A stretch of DNA of 64,000 nucleotides, from NCBI GenBank assembly GCA_025765615.1, contig JAIVFJ010000003.1, positions 372,001 to 436,000 on the forward strand, read 5' to 3'. The notes under the pieces were generated by a model. That model did no database searches. It worked only from the letters and a program-made list of their open reading frames with translations, and was not told the origin of the DNA. A program made the translations under genes and the position numbers. Positions 54,601 to 64,000 of the stretch are shown here, in pieces. Position 1 is the first letter of the stretch. Each line of letters starts with the position of its first letter. The stretch is from Zopfochytrium polystomum (taxonomy: Eukaryota; Chytridiomycota; Chytridiomycetes; Chytridiales; Chytridiaceae).

Positions 54601-55113
54601 GAGGGTGCTCGCAGCAGATGTTTCGGTAGTAGTGGGCGTGGTAGACCATCCAGGGACGGAGTCCCTGCATGTCAACAACTTCTGTCAGCCTGCGTGGCAC
54701 TTTTGTGTGTGGCGATCTCACCAAGAAGGCTTCGGAAGGTCCGAAGTAGCCCTTCCCCTTGTAACACCAGCGGCGACTCGCTGAACAGCAGGAGCAGGCC
54801 CCCAATTGGACGATCCGGACGTGTAAGTGCCCGCCGATTGACGTGGGTTATCTGTCGGTAGAGCACTCGCAGCTGGGCCCGCGATTGCACCGATGGCCGA
54901 GTTGCCAGTGGCCCACGCTGAAGCATGCGTAAAATCCAGTAGGCCAGAACTGCCGGGGTTTGAGGGGAGGGCCGAAGAAGGTTGGCCCCAACCACCAGAG
55001 GGAGCAGCTACCTGAACATTACGCTGCTGTTGTTCCTGTTGAAGCAGATGCTGCTGCTGCTGGTGCTGCTGATGCTGCCGCTGGGCAGCCGAGGGCTGGT
55101 TCCAGGACGACAT
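51614..55113 (-). CDS. Tryptophan (GW)-rich protein with four RRM domains
   Basis: About 1,000 residues, start MSSWNQPSAAQRQ at 55113 followed by a Gln-rich stretch. The first ~420 residues hold about fifteen Trp, nearly all beside Gly, Ser or Asn (GGWGQ, SNWGP, SGWGV, EGWSS, SNWNRP, DGWVP, ANWNRP, SGWSP, SGWGLA, NGWLA) in disordered Ser/Thr/Pro sequence. Then four RRM-like domains: IGIYIYGINKGVRVQDILAV; RTLHIANVPQHIEK joined to SELEKLFRPFGEIRRIHIV; TTIYIRDVPDGTNLDDLKAK; and MIIGLPADFKLADLKSYLAE. A Lys/Glu/Asp repeat (KDKEKEKDKAKDKEKDKEKE) separates RRM2 and RRM3, and the C-terminus is acidic. GW-type Trp is the Argonaute-binding 'hook' in GW182, Tas3 and SPT5L; that function is inferred. Introns are short and splice cleanly (for example TGGACC/GTGAGT). 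Confidence 0.8.
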
Positions 55114-55528
55114 GCGACGGACGCGCGGTGCGAGAGAGAGATGCAGACGAAAGCGCAAGGCTTGAGGAGGGGACAACGTGATACGGATTCAGGATTATAT
55201 CGCGAATGAGGGAGGGGGGTCGACAAGAGAAGCCCACAGGAAGGGTGGCGGAAGATATCGTCACCAGCCAGCTGGGGTGGGGGCGAACCCGACTTCTCCG
55301 AATGGAAAAAGGGGAAGAAAATTCTTGTCAGCCATTCACAAATTTAATGGAAGATCGATCAAGCAGGATTCAAGCACACCACCCTTGTGGCACGCGGTTT
55401 GTTCTGTACTTGCTTCGGAAACCCCCCATCGCCTTGAATGACGAAAACGACGGTGAATGGGGAAAAGAGAAAGTGCAGAAACAGGGAAAATGAACTGGAA
55501 CCAAAAGTAAAGCGTTGCTTAAAGGGAA
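55114..55528. promoter_or_regulatory. Intergenic region upstream of the GW/RRM gene
   Basis: 415 bp between the GW/RRM start and the end of the chitinase array, both on the minus strand; presumed promoter plus chitinase 3' flank. No gene seen. Confidence 0.4.
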
Positions 55529-58500
55529 TCAAGCACAAGGCTTTCCTCCTTTAACGTTCGGAGCGCCGCCATAAGAAGCGCCGGGGGATTGGGTCGAAAC
55601 CCGAGCCACGGCCGACGTGGAAGTCGGTACTGGATTGCCGCCGTAGGTTCGTTGCGAAGTACTGGTCGAGTCGCCTGCAACAGCAGACGTCGTCACTGGT
55701 GTAGGACTGGACCCATAGGAAACGGCGGAAGGTCCGGCGGAAGTATTTCCGATGGAAGATACGGTACCGGCAAAGCTTGTTGGTGAAGGTGCCGTGGTTG
55801 GCTTCGAAGCAGGAGTCGAAATCGAACTTGCCGAAGATGGGCTCGACTGGCTCACAAGAGACGGCGCTGAGGATCCAACGAGCGACGTAGTAGAGCCACC
55901 GTAGGAGGACGAGAAGGTTGTGACAACTCCGGAGCTAGTTGCACCTGCTGTAGAAGAGGACCAAATTCCGGAGCTGGAAAGACCTGCCGTATCGGAGTTG
56001 ACAACGACGGAACTAGGTGCACCTGCCGCAGTTACCCCAGTTGACGCAACGCTGCTTCCGCCGTACACCGTACTGGGTACTGACGTCGGAGAGCTCGACG
56101 CAACAATGGATGACGAAGACGTAACGGCACTGGGAGATCCGGTAGCCGAAGAGGGCACGGCGGACGACGCTCCGATCGAAGTGGCTGGGCTTGAGACAGA
56201 GTTGGTGGCCGCGGAGGACGAAGAAGCGAGTGCTGACCCGGCAGAGGAGTCGGTTGCAGTCGAAACTACAGAGCTCGAACCTCCCGTGACTGTCGGGGAA
56301 GTTGATGGTGACGGCGATGCCGGCGATGATGCAGTGGAAGCGGAGACCCCGCTCGACCCGTAGTACCACGTCGAGGTCGAAGCATCGTTCGTGGAGGGCT
56401 GAGAGCTTGGGGAAATAGTTGGAGATACGGTTGGAGAGGCAGAAGGTTGCCAAGACGATGGAATATTCGACCCCGTAAGGCCTCCTCTATAAGTCGCCGA
56501 AAGTGTTCCAGAAGCTGATGAAGCAGAAGCAGAGGAACCAGACGTCGAAATGGACGGGACTGACGAAGAACCGGTAGCAAGCGACGGCGAAACAGAAGAG
56601 CCTACCACAGATGAAGCAGATCCAGTTGGGGACATCAACGGGATTGAAGATCCAGCAGACGTTGACACAGAGATGGACAGGGATCCAGACGACGCGGTCG
56701 CAGAGGCGGATGTGGTTACGGTTGAGGTCGGGGTTGAGCTGGAGTTCGCTCCGGACGAAGGCATCGCGCCACCACTCCAACCAGCCTTCATAGCAGACAA
56801 CAGTTCTTGCTCGTAGTCCTGAGAAAGCTCCCAAACCATCACTCCAGCCAGCCCATTCGCTCTGGACCACTTTGACTTGGCGTAAATAGACTGCTGGTCC
56901 TCATACGACACATAGACAGGGAACGGTGACGACGTAACATTGGCACCATTTGAGTCAGTGGGGAGGAAGGAGGGGTTGTACAGAGTTGGCGCCTCAGCCC
57001 AGTCAATGTACTGACGCGTCCATCCATTGCTTACTGTCAGTGATCCACCAGACAGTGGAGCGTTGCGCTGAGTTCCAGAAAAGCCACGAAGATTGAAATA
57101 GAACCATACACCAGTGAACGCACATGACTTGGGGTTGCATGTGTCGCAGCTTGGTGTGGCGTCAAGATAGTCACCTGGACGGACATCACAAGGGGTCGCA
57201 TTTGCAGGGTCTTGGCCAGTTTTGTCGCATGCCTGGAAAACACCATTGTACTGTCCCTTTGACCCAACGGACCATGAGTGGCCATAGAATGGAACGCCTG
57301 TCACGATCTGAGACTTGCTGACGCCAGCAGCCACCATCCACTCCACGCCTGACTGAGGTTGACGCAGACGGTTTGTTTGCTGCTGGCCGCTGAGGGTCAC
57401 TTGGTCCAGGAAGGTTCAGCGCTGAATTGAAGTCTGAATACGGTGCAGTTGACGATGTCGAGTACATGTCATAGGACATCAAACCAAAGTACGAGACGTA
57501 TTTTGCGTATTCAGTGACGTAGTTGACTCCATTCTGAACGTAGTGGTCTGGAGTGACAGCAGTGGCAAAGGATATCAACCTGTCTGCACCAAGCTCGGCA
57601 CGAAGAATCTGGAGGAACCGAACTGTGTTTTTCGCATCATCTGGGCTGACGACATTGCATGACGCTCCACCACTGAAAGGGAGAACACATTAGACAGCTG
57701 AACACACAAGTAGGCGTGACTCCAACAATAAATTCCTCACCCTGGGTACTCATAATCAATATCAAGGCCGTCGAATCCATTCAGGTCCATGTAGTTGTGG
57801 ATGTTCTTGGCAAATGTTCTCGTCAAAGTCTCGTTTGCGACAACAGAGCTGAAGTACCGAGAGAGGGACCATCCACCAACAGCAATAGAGGTAAGCAGGT
57901 TTGGGTACTTGTTGCGGCACTTGCTGGTTCATTAGTGGAACGTACGTCTTGTCTTGGAAAGAATCGGAGCTTTTAATTGAGCCGTCTGCTTTGAGGTCCA
58001 AGAAGGAGTACACAACAATGGAGACGCCAGTTCAAGTCGATCTTGTCGATGTTGTTTTGAGGACGCGAATAGGGAGCCCAGTTTGGCCAGTAGCCAATGA
58101 CGCCTGGAGTGGTAAACGGCCTGTAGGCGAAAGGAGTTGCCAGTGCAGTCGGTGCAGTGGACATTGCCGTCGGGGTCGTGCAGACAGCAGCCACATCGGC
58201 AAAACAAGACATTCCATCAGGGCAGTCACCGTTATTCTTGCAAGATGGGTTGCAGAATGAGTTCGCATTAGCCCAGTCTGTACCACATCGAATAACTGTC
58301 GAAGGTGTTGCAGTTGGCGCAGACGAGCCTGTTCCAGCTGATACAGGGGCCAAACAAGTGGGTGACAAAGACGCATAGCATCCCCTTGAAATTATTGTTA
58401 AAATTCAAACTTCACCAATTTTGACATCAGGACTCACATGCCAGACAGACAATCCCCATCATTGGTGCAAGCTTTGTTGCAGTAGGTGTTTGCATCTGAC

Positions 58501-59600
58501 CAGTTCACTCCACACCGAGTCGTTGACACTTGTGAAGTTGTTGTTTCAGATGAACCACTGACTGTTGGGCTGCCAGTGGCTGGTGCTGTGCAAGTCGTCG
58601 ACAACGCTGCAAAGCATGACCTAGTTCATGGTACAATTTAAAACAAGGTTGGCAACTTTGTACAAAGCATACATTCCAGATGGGCAGTCCCCATTGTTTG
58701 AGCAGGCCTTGTTACAGTATGTGTTTGCATTGGACCAATCTGTTCCACAGCGAATCGAAGAAACTCCTGAAGATGTAGGCGAGGATTGCGTTGCAGAAGA
58801 CAAAGTCATGGTGCTTGGACTTGCGCAGGAGGTTGACAGAGCCGCGAAAGCAGGTCCTAGTGAATGAAGAGTCAGCACGTTCGCCAAATCTGTGTGCAAC
58901 TTACATTCCAGTTGGACAGTCGCTGTTGTTGACGCACGCTTTGTTACAAAACGTGTTTGCATTTGACCAATCTGTCCCACACCGAACACTCGAAATTGTG
59001 GACACAGTCGGGGTTGGGGATGCTCCATTGCTGCTGGATGTGCTGGGAGAAGTACATGTCATCGAGAGGGAGGCAAAACAAGTCCTAAAACGAACACATT
59101 AATGGGAGTTCAGCAAGTTAATCAGAACCTCACATTCCAGATGGGCAGTCGCCGTTGTTGCTGCACGCTTTATTGCAAAACGTGTTTGCGTTTGCCCAGT
59201 CAGTTCCGCATCTCACAGAGGAAACCTGCAATACTGACGACGAAGGAGATGGGGATGCCTCTGTCGCACTCCCTGAGGGACTTGGGACAGTGCATGATGT
59301 TGAAAGTGACGCAAAGCAGCTCATTCCAGTTGGGCAGTCACCATTGTTGACGCACACCTTGTTGCAGAACGTGTTCGCATTTGACCAGTCCGTTCCGCAC
59401 CGAACTGAGGAGACCTGAGTTACAGATGGGTTCGGGGGTGCGGAAGTTACGCCACCAGATGAGCTTGAAGCGGCTGGAGCAGTGCATGCTGTTGATAGCG
59501 ACGCAAAGCAGGTCGTTCCAGATGGGCAGTCACCGTCGTTGACACATGCCTTGTTGCAGAACGTGTTTGCATTTGACCAGTCTGTGCCACATCGTAACAC
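55529..59600 (-). pseudogene. Chitinase module array with second GH18 domain (frameshifted)
   Basis: Seven Cys-rich modules (RCGTDWSNANTFCNKAC then CPSGM and CFASLS, about 59600-58180) are followed by a second GH18 domain nearly identical to the one at 59530-61187. It includes the catalytic motif FDGLDIDYEYPG and ends in a ~380-residue Ser/Thr-rich tail with recurring YGG motifs, finishing GGKPCA. Relative to the intact copy there are five single extra bases: about 59594, 58845, 58029, 57918 and 57353. As written the frame is broken. If these are sequencing errors, this is the C-terminal part of one very large chitinase that starts at 61687. If real, it is a pseudogene or several fragments. 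Modules probably bind chitin or mediate wall attachment (inferred). Confidence 0.8.
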
Positions 59601-61687
59601 GTGATACCCCAGATGGAGATGGGGTGGGCGCTATCCCTGACCCGCTCACTGAATTTGTTGAGGAGGTTTGGACAGTGGTAGAGGTCGGAGTAGTCACTGG
59701 ATTTGGAGCTGATGATGGCATTGCAGCTCCACTCCAACCAGCTTTCATCGCCGACAATAGCTCCTGCTCGTAGTCCTGAGAAAGCTCCCAAACCATCACT
59801 CCAGCCAGCCCATTCGCTCTGGACCACTTTGACTTGGCGTAAATAGACTGCTGGTCCTCATACGACACATAGGCAGGGAACGGCGACGACGTAACGTTGG
59901 CACCATTTGAGTCAGTGGGGAGGAAGGAGGGGTTGTACAGAGTTGGCGCCTCAGCCCAGTCAATGTACTGACGCGTCCATCCATTGCTTACTGTCAGTGA
60001 TCCACCAGAGAGTGGAGCGTTGCGCTGAGTTCCAGAAAAGCCACGAAGATTGAAATAGAACCATACACCAGTGAACGCACATGACTTGGGGTTGCATGTG
60101 TCGCAGCTTGGTGTGGCGTCAAGATAGTCACCTGGACGGACATCACAAGGGGTCGCATTTGCAGGGTCTTGGCCAGTTTTGTCGCATGCCTGGAAAACAC
60201 CATTGTACTGTCCCTTGGACCCAACGGACCATGAGTGGCCATAGAATGGAACGCCTGTCACGATCTGAGACTTGCTGACGCCAGCAGCCACCATCCACTC
60301 CACGCCTGATGAGGTTGACGCAGACGGTTTGTTTGCTGCTGGCTGCTGAGGGTCACTTGGTCCAGGAAGGTTCAGCGCTGAATTGAAGTCTGAATACGGT
60401 GCAGTTGACGATGTCGAGTACATGTCATAGGACATCAAACCAAAGTACGAGACGTATTTTGCGTATTCAGTGACGTAGTTGACTCCATTCTGAACGTAGT
60501 GGTCTGGAGTGACAGCAGTGGCAAAGGATATCAACCTGTCTGCACCAAGCTCGGCACGAAGAATCTGGAGGAACCGAACTGTGTTTTTCGCATCATCTGG
60601 GCTGACGACATTGCATGACGCTCCACCACTGAAAGGGAGAAAACATTAGACTGCCAAATGCACATGTAGGTGTGACTTGAACAACAAATTCCTCACCCTG
60701 GGTACTCGTAATCAATATCCAGGCCGTCGAATCCATTCAAGTCCATGTAGTTGTGGATGTTCTTGGCAAATGTTCTCGTCAAAGTTTCGTTTGCGACAAC
60801 AGAGCTGAAGTACCGAGAGAGGGACCATCCACCAACAGCGATGGAGGTAAGGAGGTTTGGGTACTTGTTGCGGACTTGCTGGTTCATTAGTGGAACGTAC
60901 GTCTTGTCTTGGAAAGAATCTGAGCTTTTGATTGAGCCGTCAGCGTTGAGGTTCAAGAAGGAGTACACAACAATGGAGACGCCGTTCAAGTCGAGCTTGT
61001 CGATGTTGTTTTGAGGACGCGAATAGGGAGCCCAGTTTGGCCAGTAGCCAATAACTCCTGGAGTGGTGAACGGTCTGTAGGCAAAAGGAGTTGGTGGAGC
61101 AGTTTGGCCCGTGGTGGTTGCCGAGGGGGTGGCGCACGCAATAGCCACGTCCGCGAAGCACGACCTTCGGTAATTTTTAGGCAAGGGTTTGTCAGGGTGC
61201 GGAGTAAAGCAACAAACACGTCAACCACGCTCACATTCCATCGGGGCAGTCCCCGTTGTTCTTGCAGGTTGGGTTGCAGAAGGAGTTTGCATTGGACCAG
61301 TCGGTCCCGCATCGGACAGCGGAGGTTGGAGTTGCAGTTGGTGTTGATCCTGCGCTGTTTGGCGCGGTGCAGGTTGTTGCGACCAGGTCATAGCAGCCCC
61401 TAAACATTGTGGGGCAACCAATTGTTTAGACAGGAAACCAGTGACGAGGCATCTCACATTCCAGAAGGGCAGTCGCCATCGTTTGCGCACGTTGGGTTGC
61501 AGTATGTGTTGGCGTCGGACCATGTGGATCCACAGCGGGTGGCGGCAAGAGCTCCCGCAATAAGGGAGGTCGTGATGGTGACGAGCGTTGCGGCCGCAAA
61601 CAGAAGGCCACGGGGAACTGTTGTGCGTTTGCTCCTGGGCGCTCGGAGCTGGGCGGGCGACTTTACAGAAGAGTCGCGGGTCGCCAT
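59530..61687 (-). CDS. GH18 chitinase with N-terminal Cys-rich modules
   Basis: The ATG at 61687 opens a ~25-residue basic leader and a hydrophobic segment (LLFAAATLVTITTSLIAGAL), a signal peptide or anchor. Two Cys modules follow (RCGSTWSDANTYCNPTC; RCGTDWSNANSFCNPTCK), then a complete GH18 barrel: PGVIGYWPNWAPYS, LTSIAVGGWSLS, the catalytic FDGLDIDYEYPG (DxxDxDxE with the acid/base Glu), FGLMSYDMYS, and GVMVWELSQDYEQELLSAM near the end. A Ser/Thr/Pro linker then runs to a stop at 59530 because of an apparent extra base near 59594; without it, the frame would continue into the next Cys module. It hydrolyses chitin beta-1,4 bonds, plausibly in wall remodelling or feeding. Introns follow the GM of both modules and the YEYPG. 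Confidence 0.9.
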
Positions 61688-61913
61688 ATGGGAGGTGTTG
61701 TTGTGGTGATCTGAAGTTTCAGCCAGGAGTGGGATGGTGTGGAGCCAGCTGGCGTTGCGTATGCTCGATCGTTGCGATCAGGGGCGGCGGCGCTCCCGTC
61801 TCTCGTCAGTCTAAGTGGATTTGTATTTCTCTGCAGGAAACCGCTCTGGCGGTTGACGCGGACAGTGTTAATATTCAATGTGGCTGGACGATCTCCACAC
61901 GCTGTGCGCTCTC

Positions 61914-61915
<2 letters not shown>

Positions 61916-61949
<34 letters not shown>
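61916..61949. repeat. (TC)n microsatellite
   Basis: Seventeen TC dinucleotides without interruption about 230 bp upstream of the chitinase start, within a TC-rich stretch that extends to about 62030. Confidence 0.95.
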
Positions 61950-61952
<3 letters not shown>

Positions 61953-62640
61953 GTCCTCTTTTTCTCTTTTTCTCGCCGTCCACTGTCTCTTTTCCCAAAC
62001 ACAAAATTCCTTCCAAACAGAGTCTCTCTTCTCTTTGGGGGTGTTTGGGGAATCCAAATTGAGCAAGCCGTTGCAAGCATGAATATTGTTATTACTGCCT
62101 CTTGCACCGACCGCATGGAAAGAAAAGCAGTCAAAGAAGAAGAAAGAAAGCCGAATTGGGTCGGTGCAGTCGCGGAAACTGGAAAGCAGCTGCATGACAA
62201 AGAGGAACTGAAAAAAAGTTTTCCGCGTGTGCCAAACATTTGAGTTCCGCTTTCTTTCTTTTTTTTTTTTTTCCTTTTTTTTTCTCTCTTTTTTTCGTTT
62301 GTTTCATGTCTCTTGTCTCCTCCTCCTTTGCAAAACGTCCGTCTGTCCCCGCCTCTATCCTGCGTTCGCCGCAGAAAATTCTCGCGGATGCGAGTGATTG
62401 ATTGATCGGTTGAGGAACGGGCAAATTTCGCTCCCGCCCTTGCTTGGCACCCACCAGACACAAACAACCAACCCCTCGTTCTGTTCTGTTCTGGGAATGG
62501 GACCATTGAATCCCTTCGATTGAACCACCGCGTGCAGTTGACAGTCAGTACTTGGCTCTCCGTAGACTCCCCCCCCTCCCCCCCTTCTTGGACTGCACAC
62601 ACTTGATTTTTTACCTATTCATACGGCGCCCTGCCGGTAT
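61950..62640. promoter_or_regulatory. Chitinase upstream region, no gene recognised
   Basis: Pyrimidine-rich tracts (62250-62300) and several overlapping but unconvincing frames. Likely the promoter and 5' untranslated region of the minus-strand chitinase. Confidence 0.4.
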
Positions 62641-62647
62641 TTAATAT

Positions 62648-62772
62648 TTATTGAATGTAACCCTTACTGCCACGTCTTTGGCTTGCCGTCGGCTCCTGCT
62701 TTGGTGGATCATTGAAGCCAAGCCTGGCCTTCAATACATCGTACTTGTCAAATAAGCCATCCTTGTCAATGG
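62648..62772 (-). other. Orphan C-terminal exon candidate
   Basis: A minus-strand stretch AIDKDGLFDKYDVLKARLGF then NDPPKQEPTASQRRGSKGYI ends in a stop and is preceded by a good acceptor (TTCTTTGCAG). It looks protein-coding, but any upstream exon would have to lie antisense to the SET/NAP gene. Could be a gene remnant or an overlapping gene. Confidence 0.3.
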
Positions 62773-62821
62773 CTGCAAAGAAGTCAGTCCAACACACACA
62801 CACCCCCCAACCCTCCAGAAG

Positions 62822-64000
62822 ATGCCGCCGCAACCCAAAAAGCAGAAGGTCGATGCCAACACGGAGAGCGAAAGTGAGTTGGTTGCTGCTGAATCGTATT
62901 CTCCCCGCGCTTTGGGTTACGGCAGAAGAGGAACGCGTCGACAGAAGTTTGGTTGGACAGGGTTCCCGCAGCGCGCGCAGCCAGCACGCCCCACGACTAA
63001 AATTGGAAGCTGGTCATCCTCCGTTGAAGTAACAATCCTTACTTCCCGCCGTTGTCCATCCCAACTTTCCCACTCCCCGGCTTCGTCCCCCAGACGCGAA
63101 TGGTAGCTCCTTTGACATCTCTGAGGATGCCCGCTCCAAGCTTGACGGCGTGCTCAGCAAGATGAAGGTGAGTTCTTAATAGACACCATAAGAAATTGCT
63201 GCTCTCGCTCGTTCTCCTTGAGCGTGCGCTCGCCTGAACAAGAAATTTTGTGCATATTTAGGAAATAAGCGAGCAGGAGCAGGAGGAGATCGACCAGATC
63301 AACAAAAAGTACAACAAACATAGGCAGTCCGTGTACACGGAGCGGAACGCGTTGATTAAATCGATCAAAGGGTTCTGGTGAGGGCACGTCCACAACCATC
63401 CACGGCGGCTAGGTGTAAAACGTTGACAATATCCCTTTCCTGCTTGCCCGTCCCAGGCGCGAGGCCTTCCTCAACCATCCTTACTTTTCGGAAAGCATAA
63501 ACGAAAAGGAGAGCGAAGTCGTGCAGTACATTAGGGAATTGATCGTGGAAGAGCCCGCCGACAGCGAAACCGTCTTTACAATCGTCTTTGAGTCGAACCC
63601 GTTCTTCTCCGCGCCCCTCAGAATTAAGAAAACGTGAGCATTTTCAAATTGTTATACTTTGTCTCTCGGTTTTGTGACCGCCCCCCTGTGGTTAAGCGTC
63701 AAGCTTGACGAAGAAGGTAACACCGTTGCCGACAAGATTGCCATCAAGTGGAATTCGGGAAAGGTGCCGTTGTCATGGCTGTCCTTCTTCATTCATGGCT
63801 AGTGTTTCTGACAAAATCCCTTTTTGGACTGCACCAGAACCCGACCGAAGAAAAAAAGCCAGAAAAGGAGGGAGGAAAGAGAAAGAGGAAGGACGATGAT
63901 GAAGACGACGAAGACGCGGACGATGACGAAAATCGACCACCGAGCTTCTTCAAGTGGTTGGCCTGGGGTGGAGACGCCGACGAGGATGGCAATGGCCAGC
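62822..64000 (+). CDS. SET: SET/NAP family histone chaperone (3' end outside window)
   Basis: Nucleosome assembly protein family, SET/Vps75 branch; binds histones H3-H4/H2A-H2B. The ATG at 62822 gives MPPQPKKQKVDANTESE (basic, NLS-like). Then come EISEQEQEEIDQINKKYNKH (dimerisation helix), RQSVYTERNALIKSIKGFW, REAFLNHPYFSESINEKESE, VFTIVFESNPFFSAPLRIKK, IAIKWNSGK, an acidic DDDEDDEDADDDE insert and PPSFFKWLAWGGD, all in the SET order. At least five short introns with clean joins (for example AGCGAAA/GTGAGT to CCCAG/ACGCG). The window ends before the acidic C-terminal tail. Confidence 0.9.

Noticed and set aside
61868..62602. 244-codon minus-strand frame upstream of the chitinase
   Set aside because: It consists largely of translated TC/GA and A-rich tracts (ER and K repeats) with no conserved segment.
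1..64000. CRISPR arrays, bacterial operons or ribosome binding sites
   Set aside because: Genes contain spliceosomal introns and eukaryotic families throughout. No regularly spaced direct repeats with unique spacers were seen.

Overview
This is nuclear DNA from a eukaryote, most likely an early-diverging (zoosporic, chytrid-like) fungus. Three things point there: dense genes split by many very short GT-AG introns (several 28-50 nt); fungal proteins (a White Collar 2-type PAS-GATA factor, the KAR5 karyogamy protein, Ser/Thr-rich GH18 chitinases); and genes patchy or rare in Dikarya (SCAI, NCLX-type exchanger, a bacterial-type Thg1-like 3'-5' polymerase). The placement is inference; no rRNA or tRNA gene is available to fix it.

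Layout. 1-14.7 kb is a transposon graveyard: a Tc1/mariner remnant, low-complexity repeats, and Ty1/copia elements nested in one another. The youngest copia copy (5462-11617) has 239-bp LTRs and a GTAGC target duplication and lies inside the reverse transcriptase of an older, opposite-strand copy. Its own reverse transcriptase carries two deletions. 14.7-31.9 kb is a compact gene block: KAR5, SCAI, an SLC25 carrier, an NCLX-type exchanger, ATG4, a Thg1-like protein, mitochondrial uS8, SmB, holocytochrome c synthase and a PRA1 protein. 32-36.3 kb is a second repeat island: a frameshifted PRA1 exon copy, tRNA-headed retroposons, solo and broken LTRs and a chimeric copia fragment. 36.8-55.1 kb holds WC-2, a Q/S/G-rich protein, SDHAF2, an HNT2/FHIT hydrolase, a plasma-membrane-type syntaxin, a RING protein, a Pro-rich coiled-coil protein, SPC3 and a large tryptophan-rich four-RRM protein. 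55.5-61.7 kb is a chitinase locus with two nearly identical GH18 domains and nine Cys-rich modules. The window ends inside a SET/NAP histone chaperone.

Themes. Mitochondrial maintenance is well represented (uS8m, SDHAF2, heme lyase, SLC25 carrier, NCLX-like exchanger and possibly the Thg1-like protein). Others serve the secretory and membrane system (SPC3, syntaxin, PRA1, ATG4), RNA biology (SmB, GW/RRM protein) and mating or light sensing (KAR5, WC-2). Exon boundaries were read by eye from splice motifs and reading-frame continuity. The best candidates for novelty are the GW-rich/4-RRM protein (possible Argonaute-hook scaffold), the Thg1-like protein with a basic in-frame N-terminal extension, the chitinase module array with intron presence/absence, and a copia family whose post-LTR site is complementary to its own LTR rather than to an obvious tRNA.
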